Positions 1-8,033 of a stretch of 64,000 nt of DNA are shown in pieces. Location of the stretch: assembly GCA_002305315.1 (NCBI GenBank), contig DBQQ01000046.1, positions 1 through 64,000 on the forward strand, written 5' to 3'. The notes beneath the pieces are model-generated. The model ran no database searches. It was not told the origin of the DNA and saw nothing but the letters and a program-made list of their open reading frames with translations. The stretch is from Clostridiales bacterium UBA1390. GTDB lineage: Bacteria > Bacillota > Clostridia > Lachnospirales > Bianqueaceae. Each line of letters opens with the position of its first letter. Position 1 is the first letter of the stretch. The translations under genes and the position numbers were made by a program.

Positions 1-27
1 GTCCAGTTTTAGTTTACCACTTCATCG

Positions 28-195
28 CTCCCGGAATTTGTTACATCCCACCCCAGACTAATGAGAAATCGGGGTTTTTTCTCATTAGTCACTCCCGGAA
101 TTTGTTACATCGCTTCATGCACTAATGAGAAATCAGGGGGTTTTCTCATTAGTCACTCCCGGAATTTGTTACATCGCCCATGTACTAATGAGAAA
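28..195. repeat. Tandem hairpin repeat, about 64-bp period
   Basis: A 20-bp element (CTCCCGGAATTTGTTACATC) recurs at 28, 92 and 156, exactly 64 bp apart. Between copies sits a perfect inverted repeat with arms ACTAATGAGAAA and TTTCTCATTAGT (57-68 with 78-89; 121-132 with 142-153). A third left arm at 184-195 has no right partner. Multiple internal terminal repeats of this kind are known at the ends of IS21-like elements, so this may be the end of an insertion sequence lying outside the window. No transposase is present inside the window, so this is inference. Confidence 0.75.
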
Positions 196-224
196 TCGAA
201 GAGGACCCTCTCCCTTTTTTAAGA

Positions 225-253
225 TTGTTTTTTCCTCCTCTTTGTGATATGAT
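225..253 (+). promoter_or_regulatory. Candidate sigma-A promoter for the 104-aa gene
   Basis: TTGTTT at 225-230 and TATGAT at 248-253 are separated by 17 bp. A GAGGGGG ribosome binding site follows before the ATG at 287. The -35 is imperfect, so this is a moderate call. Confidence 0.5.
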
Positions 254-286
254 AACCATAAACAACATTACGAGGGGGCGACGCCT

Positions 287-601
287 ATGACCATCGAGAT
301 CATCCCAGAGGGACTCTGGTATCATGGATCTCCCATGCTGTTATCCGAATTACGTGCTGGTAGTACGATCACGCAGTGGCGCGCATTGGCCGAGGCATTC
401 TCGCATAAGCCGCATCGTCTTTGCTATGACGATATGGGCCGAATTGAGCATGATGGACAGGAAAAGGGATATCTATACGTTATTGATGAACCAGTAGAAA
501 TCGGACAAGACATATACCCTCATCCTCGGTCTACAATGGATGCCAATGCAGAGTTCCTCACAAAACGTCCTCTGCGCGTTAAGCTCGTTGCAGAGTTGTG
601 A
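287..601 (+). CDS. Small ART-like hypothetical protein
   Basis: A 104-aa protein with no signal peptide or membrane segment. The N-terminal part has LWYHGSP followed by a Leu-rich turn, GSTIT, and later AFSHKP. The YHGS-type motif and the following GS-x-IT element resemble ADP-ribosyltransferase/Tpt1-fold proteins and a family of small clostridial proteins of the same length. No catalytic glutamate can be assigned with confidence, so enzyme activity is not claimed. The ATG at 287 has a GAGGGGG site about 10 bases upstream. The next gene begins 25 bases after the stop, so the two are probably co-transcribed. The function is unknown. Confidence 0.7.
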   Translation: MTIEIIPEGLWYHGSPMLLSELRAGSTITQWRALAEAFSHKPHRLCYDDMGRIEHDGQEKGYLYVIDEPVEIGQDIYPHPRSTMDANAEFLTKRPLRVKLVAEL

Positions 602-626
602 GCCTTTGCCGGGAGGTATGGATGCT

Positions 627-1850
627 ATGAAACATAAAGTTTCCCTACATGATTTATTCTGTACGTACTTTTTCTCCTATCCTTTCTTTGCTGTGGCCAT
701 CTATGCCCTGATGACTATAACGGGCAATCCTCTCAATTATCTCTTGGTTCATGCTATGCTCTGGATCCCCGGATACCTGTACTGGCTGCGAGGACATGCG
801 GATCGATTTCCCAATCACGGTACACTGGTGGCACTTCACTTGCCCATCTTTCTCATGTTCCTCCCCTACCTCTTGCTGGGATGGACGGACACATTCTTCG
901 TGGTCCTGCCCTTGCTCCTCTTCCTTTTCTTTTTCTCTTTATCTATGCTGACCACAGGATTGCATCTTACCATCACCTCAGGACCCCTTGCGCTCTTCGG
1001 CGCACTCTTTCTAGTGCTTTTCTTCAACACGCAATCCGATGATCTCCGTTTCTATCTGACACTGACGGTGGCTATTCTGATTCTTCTCTATTGGGCAGAT
1101 CTTCATTACACCCATGTGGATTCGATCCTGGATCACTCCTCATCCGTCCTTCATCAGGATGAAAAATCAACTCGAAGACGCAGCCATTCTCTTTTTCTCG
1201 GCGCTTGTCTTTGTACCTTGGTCATCGCTCTTGTTTCGATTTTTCTAGGACTGGATGAAGGACTGGGATACCTCATTACGCCCATCTTGCAGACCGCACA
1301 GCATCTCTTTCGCCAGGTCTTTCCTCTGGCAGAAGATGCAGAAGAGCTGCTCCCCTTTGATGATCCAGAGTGGTTCGAACCTCAGGGGCGCAAATGGTGG
1401 GAAGAATTACGCAACGGTCATGAATCCGTCTTCTGGCAGTCCATGGAATACCTCGTGTTCCTTCTATTTGCTATCCTCCTAGTTCTTGTGATCGCCTGGT
1501 TCTTCCGCCGTATGCGAAGAAAATATGCTCCCTCCGTTGTGTCCAAAGAAACGGCCTATCATGAAGAAAAAGATCTATACGTCGAAAATCTGACATCTGT
1601 GAAGCCCTCCGTCCGTATCAAAGATTCTTCCAACGCCCGCAAGGTCCGGCGGATCTATCAGAAAACGGTCGAGAAGAAAATCAACGAGGGGCTTTCCATT
1701 ACACCCGATAAAACCCCCGGCGAGATTCGCCAGATGGTCGATACTCCGGTTTTTAATCAATTAACAGCCCTATATGAAAGGGCCCGTTATACCGAAGAAC
1801 CCATCTCTTCTCAAGAACTGAGGGAGGTCGGACGACACCACTCCCAATAA
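627..1850 (+). CDS. Multi-pass membrane protein, DUF4129-like C-terminus
   Basis: A 407-aa protein. The N-terminal half has about six hydrophobic segments (residues about 10-185), followed by another near 200-220. A soluble acidic stretch with several Trp follows, then a further membrane segment near 285-310 and a basic cytoplasmic tail. The tail reads RRIYQKTVEKK, PGEIR and then LYERARY, the pattern of the DUF4129 domain found in membrane proteins that accompany DUF58 and transglutaminase-like proteins. Those partners are absent here. I chose the ATG at 627 because GGGAGG at 611-616 is 10 bases upstream; the ATG at 618 is too close to that site, and the longer frame from 540 overlaps the previous gene. 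The role is unknown. Confidence 0.75.
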   Translation: MKHKVSLHDLFCTYFFSYPFFAVAIYALMTITGNPLNYLLVHAMLWIPGYLYWLRGHADRFPNHGTLVALHLPIFLMFLPYLLLGWTDTFFVVLPLLLFLFFFSLSMLTTGLHLTITSGPLALFGALFLVLFFNTQSDDLRFYLTLTVAILILLYWADLHYTHVDSILDHSSSVLHQDEKSTRRRSHSLFLGACLCTLVIALVSIFLGLDEGLGYLITPILQTAQHLFRQVFPLAEDAEELLPFDDPEWFEPQGRKWWEELRNGHESVFWQSMEYLVFLLFAILLVLVIAWFFRRMRRKYAPSVVSKETAYHEEKDLYVENLTSVKPSVRIKDSSNARKVRRIYQKTVEKKINEGLSITPDKTPGEIRQMVDTPVFNQLTALYERARYTEEPISSQELREVGRHHSQ

Positions 1851-1855
1851 AACAT

Positions 1856-1897
1856 GAGGGCGTCCTTCAAGTCCATGCAGACTTTGAGGACGCCCTC
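1856..1897. terminator. Bidirectional terminator between convergent genes
   Basis: A GC-rich inverted repeat (GAGGGCGTCC... paired with ...GGACGCCCTC), with one bulged base and a 13-base loop. It lies between the stop at 1850 on the plus strand and the ABC exporter stop at 1910 on the minus strand. Confidence 0.75.
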
Positions 1898-1909
1898 TTA
1901 TCATTTGTT

Positions 1910-3781
1910 TCAAGCGGTCTCCTGGAACTGGGAATTATAGAGCTCCGCATACGCACCGCCTTTAGCCAGCAGCTCGTCATGCGTTCCCTGCTCTACCACA
2001 TCGCCATCTTTCAGGAAAAGAATCCAGTCCGCGTTGCGAATCGTGGACAATCTATGCGCGATGATAAAGCTGGTACGCCCTTCCATCAGATGATCCATAG
2101 CCTCCTGAATCTGAATCTCCGTTCGGGTATCTACCGAACTGGTCGCTTCATCCAGGATCAGGATCTTATTATTAGCCAGAATGGCTCTCGCAATCGTCAG
2201 GAGCTGTTTCTGCCCCTGAGAGATATTGGTGACCTCTTCATTCAGCACCATCTGATAGCCGCCTGGCAGCGTCTGAATAAAGTGATGCACCTTCGCCGCC
2301 TTCGCTGCCTCGATGACTTCTTCATCTGTGGCATCCAGCCTTCCATAACGAATATTCTCCATGATCGTACCATTAAAGAGCCATGTATCCTGCAATACCA
2401 TGCCAAAAGCCTCTCGCAGTTCGCTGCGATCAAACGCAGGCAATGGATATCCATCAATACGAATTTCACCGCCATTCAGATCATAGAAGCGCATCAGGAG
2501 CTTCACAATCGTCGTCTTTCCCGCGCCGGTAGGACCTACGATCGCGATCTTCTGACCATTCTTCACCTTCACACTGAAATCATGAATGATGATTTTGTCG
2601 GGACGATAGCCAAACTGCACATGATCAAACTCCACATTGCCAGAGAGATCCGCAATCGTCACCTTCCGGCGTTCTCCTGTGACAGGATCCACCATCGACG
2701 CATGTTCTTTGGCCTTCTGCTCTTCTTCCGGCTCTTCCAGAAACTCAAATACTCTTTCCGCCGCTGCCACTGCTGACTGCAGCATGTTCGATACCTGCGC
2801 CATCTGTCCGATGGGCTGTGTGAACTGTCTCACATACTGAATGAAGGACTGAATGTCTCCGACACGAATCGTGCCCTGAATACTCAGATATCCGCCTACC
2901 ACCGCAACCGCAACGTATCCGATATTTCCGATAAAGTTCATTACCGGCTGCATGAGACCGGACAGGAACTGGGATTTCCAGGCTGACTCACAGAGCACAT
3001 CGTTGACTTTGGTAAAATCCTCCTGCGCCTGTTCTTCCCGACAGAACAGCTTAATAACATTATGACCGCCAAACACTTCTTCTTCCTGTCCATTCACATG
3101 TCCCAGGTATTCCTGCTGCTTACGGAAGAAACGCTGAGACTTACTCACGATCAGCATCACTAGCACGCCCGATACCGGCAGGATCAACACCGCAATCAAC
3201 GTCATGAGCGGGCTGATACTCATCATCATGCAGAAGATTCCGATGAGCATCGCCACCGAACTGATGAGCTGGGTGATCGTCTGCGACAGACTCTGCCCCA
3301 GAAGATCCACATCGTTCGTGATACGAGACAGGATCTCGCCATACGTTCTCTGGTCATAGTAGTTCATGGGGAGCAGATGCATCTTATGAGATAGCTCCTT
3401 ACGCATCTGATACGCGATCTTCTGTGAAATGGTGGACATGATAAAGCCCTGTATCCAGTTGAACAGCGCGCTGATGGCATACAGCCCCAGGAGCATCAGG
3501 AGGGTGAATCCGATGGCCTCGAAGTCAATGCCCAGACCGCCGTTCACTTTATCCATCATCCCCGCGAAGATGTCGCTGGTGATGTTTCCCAGAAGTTTCG
3601 GACCGAAGATATTAAAGACAGTGCTGCCTATGGTAAAGATCAGGGCGATGAAAATTCCCACCTTGAACCGTCCCATATAGCGTATCAGTTTCATCACCGT
3701 GCCCTTGAAGTCCTTTGCCTTCTCGACCGGCACTCCGCCGCCGCGGTGCATGGGTCCCCGGTGCGTTCCTTTCTCACTCAT
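1910..3781 (-). CDS. ABC exporter half-transporter, catalytic partner
   Basis: A 623-aa type IV (ABCB-like) half-transporter. Six membrane helices span residues about 30-320 and a nucleotide-binding domain fills the C-terminal 250 residues. Walker A is GPTGAGKTT, Walker B is ILILDEATSS with the catalytic Glu, and the H-loop is IIAHRLST. The signature is NISQGQ instead of LSGGQ. In heterodimeric exporters (BmrCD, TM287/288) such degeneracy defines one inactive composite site. The partner upstream has the complementary change, so the pair is read as one heterodimer. The ATG at 3781 has AAAGGAGG 6 bases upstream and overlaps the partner's stop by 8 bases, implying translational coupling. Substrate is unknown; multidrug or peptide export is usual for such pairs. 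Confidence 0.93.
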   Translation of the reverse strand: MSEKGTHRGPMHRGGGVPVEKAKDFKGTVMKLIRYMGRFKVGIFIALIFTIGSTVFNIFGPKLLGNITSDIFAGMMDKVNGGLGIDFEAIGFTLLMLLGLYAISALFNWIQGFIMSTISQKIAYQMRKELSHKMHLLPMNYYDQRTYGEILSRITNDVDLLGQSLSQTITQLISSVAMLIGIFCMMMSISPLMTLIAVLILPVSGVLVMLIVSKSQRFFRKQQEYLGHVNGQEEEVFGGHNVIKLFCREEQAQEDFTKVNDVLCESAWKSQFLSGLMQPVMNFIGNIGYVAVAVVGGYLSIQGTIRVGDIQSFIQYVRQFTQPIGQMAQVSNMLQSAVAAAERVFEFLEEPEEEQKAKEHASMVDPVTGERRKVTIADLSGNVEFDHVQFGYRPDKIIIHDFSVKVKNGQKIAIVGPTGAGKTTIVKLLMRFYDLNGGEIRIDGYPLPAFDRSELREAFGMVLQDTWLFNGTIMENIRYGRLDATDEEVIEAAKAAKVHHFIQTLPGGYQMVLNEEVTNISQGQKQLLTIARAILANNKILILDEATSSVDTRTEIQIQEAMDHLMEGRTSFIIAHRLSTIRNADWILFLKDGDVVEQGTHDELLAKGGAYAELYNSQFQETA

Positions 3782-6014
3782 GGTGAACCTCCTTTCCAGA
3801 GCCCGCCAGTTCTTCCTGCGAGAGCTGACTCTGCGCGATCTGCCGATATACATCGTTATGGGCTAACAGCTCCTCGTGGGTTCCTTCGCCCACAATCTTC
3901 CCCTCATCCAACACCAGAATCTTATCCGCATGCAGGATGGTATTGATTCGCTGCGCCACGATGACGACGGTCGCCTGAGACACCTTGGAAGAAAGCGCCT
4001 GACGCAGCTTGAAATCCGTCTTATAATCCAGAGCCGAGAAGCTGTCATCAAATACATAAATCTTCGGATTCTTCGCGATAGCACGCGCAATCGACAACCG
4101 CTGCTTCTGTCCGCCAGAAACGTTAGTTCCGCCCTGTGCGATCGGCGCTTCAAATCCTTCCGGTTTCTCTTCTATGAAGTCCAGTGCCTGCGCGATTTCT
4201 GCAGCCTCCCGAATCTGGGCTTCCGATGCATCCTGCGCGCCAAAACGCAGATTAGAATCGATCGTTCCGCTGAACAGCACGCCCTTCTGCGGAACATAGC
4301 CGATATTGCCGCGCAGTTCGTGAAGATCCATATTCCGCACATCCACGCCGTCAATCGTAATCTGCCCATCTGTCACGTCAAACAGACGGGGGATCAGTTG
4401 TACCAATGTGGATTTTCCGCTGCCGGTGCTGCCGATGATGGCCGTCGTCTGTCCCGGCTCCGCCGTGAAATTCATATCTGTCAAGACATCCTCATCACTG
4501 CCCGGATAGCGGAAAGACACATGATCGAAAACAATTCGTCCGCTGTGCCAAGCTGCCCGTTCCGGCTGTTCCGGATTCTCAATCTTTGTCTCACTGTCCA
4601 GCACTTCCTGAATTCGTTCTGCCGCCACGGCCGCACGAGGCAGCATGACAGAAACCATTGTAATCATCAGAAACGCCATCACGATCTGCATGGTATAAGT
4701 GATAAATGCCATCATATCCCCGACCTGCAGTGTACCCATGTCGATGCCATGCGCACCGACCCATACGATCAGTACCGTGATTCCATTCATGACAAACATC
4801 ATGGCTGGCATCATCAAGGCCATTGTCCGGCTGGTAAACAGCTGCGTCTTCATCAGGTTCTGGCTCGCACCGTCAAAACGCTTCTCTTCATACGTCTCTC
4901 GGCTGAAAGCACGGATGACCGATGTACCCGTCAGGATCTCTCTGCTGACCAGGTTCAGACGGTCTACCAACTTCTGCATGATCTTGAACTTCGGCATGGC
5001 AACCGCCATCAGGACCGCGACCAGCGCCAGCTCTGCAACAACCGCCACCACAATGATCCATTCCATATGCGTCCGCGTCTGCAGTACCTTCAGGATACCG
5101 CCAATTCCCAGGATCGGCGCGTAAATGACCATACGGAACATCAGCATCAACACCATCTGGACCTGCTGTACGTCATTGGTACACCGAGTAATCAAGGAAG
5201 ATGTGGAAAACTGACTCATCTCTTCATTGGAAAAAGAAACCACCTTATGGAATATCCGGCTTCGCAGGTCTCGGCTGGTACGCGCCGCCATGCGCGAAGA
5301 CAGGAAGGCCACCGCAATCGTAAAAAGCATGCCCAGAAGCGCCAGTCCCAGCATCTGAAGGCCTACGCTGCCCAGATAGCCCATCTGTGTTCCTTCCATA
5401 TCCATGCCCATCTGTGCGTATTCATCCTTCACAAACGCGACGCCCATGGAAGACAGCATCGTATCTCCCATATTTCCCATTTCTTCTATGATACCTTCCT
5501 TGATCGCCTGCAGAGCCTCATCCGGCAGCATGGACAGAGCCTGATTAAGATCTGTATCTGCACTCAGCCCCATCTGCGCCAGGACGGTCTCTCGCATCGC
5601 CTGTGCCTCTTCTCCCTCGGAACGAAGCGTCATGAGGACAGTCTCCGCTGGCACCAGGATCTCCTCGATCTCTTCCCGGTTCTCTCCTTCCAGAACATAG
5701 ACACCCTCCGTCTCGGCCGCGGGATAATCTTCCAGGATGCTATCCTCTGCCTCTCCGGCTCCATACAGTACATAGGCTCCCTGCACCGTTTGTTTTTCCT
5801 GCTCATTCAGAAACCGCAATAAAAGTTCCATCGTCTCTTGACGCATCACCTCGGGCGCCTCGGTTTCGATCCCTCCATTCTGGATCCCCACATCCACAAT
5901 ATTGGAGGTATACTGCGGCAATGCCAATTCACACACTGCTTGCCCCACCAACAGTGCGATGATGACAAGCATAGATGCCCAGTATTTCTTCGCAAACTTA
6001 AGTATTGTGATCAT
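3774..6014 (-). CDS. ABC exporter half-transporter with degenerate Walker B
   Basis: A 746-aa half-transporter. The first membrane helix (residues about 12-32) is followed by an insert of about 150 residues, rich in Glu and Met, before the second helix near 215. This places a sizeable domain outside the cell. The nucleotide-binding domain has Walker A GSTGSGKST and signature VSGGQKQR. Walker B is IYVFDDSFSAL, so the catalytic Glu is replaced by Asp, and the switch is VAQR rather than AHR. These are the marks of the non-hydrolytic half in heterodimeric exporters. The ATG at 6014 has GGGGAGGA upstream; the gene overlaps the marR stop by 17 bases. It is expressed from the MarR-controlled promoter at 6532-6560. 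Confidence 0.93.
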   Translation of the reverse strand: MITILKFAKKYWASMLVIIALLVGQAVCELALPQYTSNIVDVGIQNGGIETEAPEVMRQETMELLLRFLNEQEKQTVQGAYVLYGAGEAEDSILEDYPAAETEGVYVLEGENREEIEEILVPAETVLMTLRSEGEEAQAMRETVLAQMGLSADTDLNQALSMLPDEALQAIKEGIIEEMGNMGDTMLSSMGVAFVKDEYAQMGMDMEGTQMGYLGSVGLQMLGLALLGMLFTIAVAFLSSRMAARTSRDLRSRIFHKVVSFSNEEMSQFSTSSLITRCTNDVQQVQMVLMLMFRMVIYAPILGIGGILKVLQTRTHMEWIIVVAVVAELALVAVLMAVAMPKFKIMQKLVDRLNLVSREILTGTSVIRAFSRETYEEKRFDGASQNLMKTQLFTSRTMALMMPAMMFVMNGITVLIVWVGAHGIDMGTLQVGDMMAFITYTMQIVMAFLMITMVSVMLPRAAVAAERIQEVLDSETKIENPEQPERAAWHSGRIVFDHVSFRYPGSDEDVLTDMNFTAEPGQTTAIIGSTGSGKSTLVQLIPRLFDVTDGQITIDGVDVRNMDLHELRGNIGYVPQKGVLFSGTIDSNLRFGAQDASEAQIREAAEIAQALDFIEEKPEGFEAPIAQGGTNVSGGQKQRLSIARAIAKNPKIYVFDDSFSALDYKTDFKLRQALSSKVSQATVVIVAQRINTILHADKILVLDEGKIVGEGTHEELLAHNDVYRQIAQSQLSQEELAGSGKEVHHE

Positions 6015-6492
6015 GCTTTTCCTCCCCGATATAATCCTCAAAAAAAACTTCCATCTTCCGCAAGACTTTTTCAAAGCCCTCCAGTTCCATATCCGCCATC
6101 GTTGTCAGCAAGCCTCGATGCAGCTTGGATACAGCCGGCGTTACTTCCTTTAGCTTATCCTTGCCCTTCTGCGTCAATTCCATGCAGATTTCCCGTCGGC
6201 TATTTGGTGATTCCAAGCGCAAAAGGAATCCCTGTTCCTCCAGCACCCGCAGAATCTTTGTAATCGCGGGCCGACTTAGCCGCATCATGCAGGCTGCCTC
6301 TGATGGATGCAGCTCCGCATTCCGCTCCACATACCGAAGCAGCGTATATTGGCTGAATCCCAGGTCAAACTGACGACAGGTCATCTCCATGCTTCTTATC
6401 ATATTCCTTAGCATGAAGAACATCCGATATATATTTTCCTCCGCTTGCTTTTCCTGCACTGTCAGTCCTTCCAGTGTCAAAAAATCCCACAA
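5998..6492 (-). CDS. MarR-family transcriptional regulator
   Basis: A 164-aa winged-helix repressor. A dimerisation helix lies at the N-terminus, the recognition helix region is around HPSEAACMMRLSRPAITKI, and the wing is near LESPNSRREICMELT. It heads an operon with the ABC exporter pair, a common arrangement in which a ligand relieves repression of the pump. The start is TTG at 6492; AGGAGG at 6499-6504 sits 6 bases upstream and no Met appears earlier in frame. The palindrome at 6512-6526 lies just downstream of the -10 box, so autorepression is likely. The ligand is unknown. Confidence 0.92.
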   Translation of the reverse strand: MWDFLTLEGLTVQEKQAEENIYRMFFMLRNMIRSMEMTCRQFDLGFSQYTLLRYVERNAELHPSEAACMMRLSRPAITKILRVLEEQGFLLRLESPNSRREICMELTQKGKDKLKEVTPAVSKLHRGLLTTMADMELEGFEKVLRKMEVFFEDYIGEEKHDHNT

Positions 6493-6511
6493 GCGCCTCT
6501 CCTCCTTCCTT

Positions 6512-6526
6512 TTCGAACTATTCGAA
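6512..6526. promoter_or_regulatory. Probable MarR operator, TTCGAA-CTA-TTCGAA
   Basis: Two TTCGAA hexamers separated by 3 bp form a 15-bp palindrome. It starts about 6 bases after the -10 box of the marR promoter, covering the expected transcription start, and ends about 8 bases before the marR ribosome binding site. Size, symmetry and position fit a MarR dimer site that blocks initiation. Confidence 0.7.
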
Positions 6527-6531
6527 GGTTA

Positions 6532-6560
6532 ATTATACAGTTCTCTTTTCTTCCTGTCAA
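6532..6560 (-). promoter_or_regulatory. Consensus sigma-A promoter of the marR-ABC operon
   Basis: On the minus strand, TTGACA (6560-6555) and TATAAT (6537-6532) are separated by exactly 17 bp. This is a perfect consensus promoter, expected to be strong unless repressed, and it faces marR and the exporter genes. Confidence 0.9.
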
Positions 6561-6604
6561 TCGGAAAATTGTAAAATATCTGTGTATCTCCCTGGAAAAA
6601 ACGC

Positions 6605-6633
6605 AAAAAACTCCCAGGATTTTCTCCTGGGAG
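6605..6633 (-). terminator. Terminator of the htrA-like gene
   Basis: An inverted repeat CTCCCAGG/CCTGGGAG (6611-6618 and 6626-6633), followed on the minus strand by six T. It lies 36 bases beyond the protease stop codon. Confidence 0.85.
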
Positions 6634-6668
6634 TAAAGGCAGCCCGCTCAGGGCCTGATGGATTCCCC

Positions 6669-7901
6669 TTATGCCGCAGCATCCGTAGGCTCTGTCGGCA
6701 GGTTCGTATTGGTATCCGATACGGAATCCAACGTAATGCTAATCGTCATCACGTTCTGGGAATCCCGGTTCCGGATTACTTCCACTTCGACGGTATCTCC
6801 GCCCTGCAGCGTAGCCAAGATGTCATTGAGAGAATTCTCATCTGTCAATGCAATCCCATTCACCGATGTGATCACATCTCCTATCTCCAGCCCCGCACGT
6901 TCCGCAGCACCGCCGGCTTCCAGCTGATAGATGAACAGGCCGCTGGGCACGCGGTACAGCTGTGCCAGTTCTTCATCGATATACGTAGAACTTGTGATAC
7001 CGATGGATGCCTTTTCTATAGATCCATTCGCAAAGATCTCATCGATCACTTCTTTGGCGCGATTGATGGAGATCGCAAAACCCAGTCCTTCCGTGGTATC
7101 GCTTCGAATCCCCGCAGAATTGATGCCGATCACTTCACCGTTTTCATTGAACAATGCGCCGCCGGAGTTACCGGGATTCAGTGCCGCATCGGTCTGAATC
7201 ACGTTTAATACACGATCCTCGATCTCAAAATCCTGATCGACTCCTGTCACAATCCCGACCGTGGTCGTATGTGCCATGTTCTGGCTGTAGGGGCTGCCAA
7301 TCGCAATGGCCAGATCGCCCTTCCGTACGGTATCGCTGTCACCCAATGTCGCGACCTTCAGCTGATTCAGAATCTCCTCGGAAAGCTCCGACTTATTCAC
7401 ATAGATAACCGCCAGGTCGTTCGAAACACTCTCTCCCACCAGATACACCGGCGCTGTGGTCTTTTCATCAAAATACAGATATGCCTCTTCCGCGTCTTCC
7501 AACACGTGCGCATTGGTCAGAATGTACAGCCGATCATCCTCCTCCCGGAAGATCACGCCAGAACCCAACGCAGAATACTCCTGTACATAACTCTGTCCAA
7601 AGATCGTCTGTACCTCTTCCTGGGCTCGTGTGATGATTACCACTACGGAGTCCTTCACATTTTCTGTTATATTCTTGACATTCTCTCCCACGAGCGGATT
7701 TGCCAGCAAAGTCTGATCCGAATTTCCAGTGTATCCATTATCTCGCAGCATATAAGATGCGCCGCCTTCCGTGTTGGTGTCCTGCGGCTGTCTGGACAAT
7801 GTATAGCCCACACCGAAGGAACCGCCGATGACAGCACCAATCAACAAGAAACAAAGTACCCACCGCAGACCTCGTCCAAAGGTCATTTTTTTGCTTTCCA
7901 T
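6669..7901 (-). CDS. HtrA/DegP-type trypsin-like serine protease with PDZ domain
   Basis: A 410-aa membrane-anchored quality-control protease. An N-terminal signal anchor covers residues about 12-34. The S1 protease domain carries the catalytic triad His132 (TNAHVL), Asp162 (NDLAVI) and Ser246 (GNSGGAL). A single PDZ domain near residues 305-390 (GLEIGDVI, VNGIAL) would bind unfolded C-termini. The architecture matches the HtrA/YyxA family of Firmicutes, which acts on misfolded proteins outside the membrane. The ATG at 7901 follows AAAGGAGA; longer upstream starts lack a ribosome binding site. It is monocistronic, with its own terminator. Confidence 0.95.
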   Translation of the reverse strand: MESKKMTFGRGLRWVLCFLLIGAVIGGSFGVGYTLSRQPQDTNTEGGASYMLRDNGYTGNSDQTLLANPLVGENVKNITENVKDSVVVIITRAQEEVQTIFGQSYVQEYSALGSGVIFREEDDRLYILTNAHVLEDAEEAYLYFDEKTTAPVYLVGESVSNDLAVIYVNKSELSEEILNQLKVATLGDSDTVRKGDLAIAIGSPYSQNMAHTTTVGIVTGVDQDFEIEDRVLNVIQTDAALNPGNSGGALFNENGEVIGINSAGIRSDTTEGLGFAISINRAKEVIDEIFANGSIEKASIGITSSTYIDEELAQLYRVPSGLFIYQLEAGGAAERAGLEIGDVITSVNGIALTDENSLNDILATLQGGDTVEVEVIRNRDSQNVMTISITLDSVSDTNTNLPTEPTDAAA

Positions 7902-8033
7902 ACTCTCTATCTCCTTTCCAGAGCGGAGCTCTGTATATGTTTTTTCCAACACAACTTAGTATACTCATTACCTGTATCAAAAGTATGAACGGCAGATAAA
8001 TATTTTTAGAAAAGGATTTTCTCGGTTCCGGCC

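Noticed and set aside
1979..2776. A 265-codon plus-strand frame
   Set aside because: It is antisense to the ABC exporter nucleotide-binding domain and lacks any start signal or motif.
3876..5822. A 648-codon plus-strand frame
   Set aside because: It is exactly antisense to a well-supported ABC exporter gene, is rich in His, Arg and Gln, and has no ribosome binding site.
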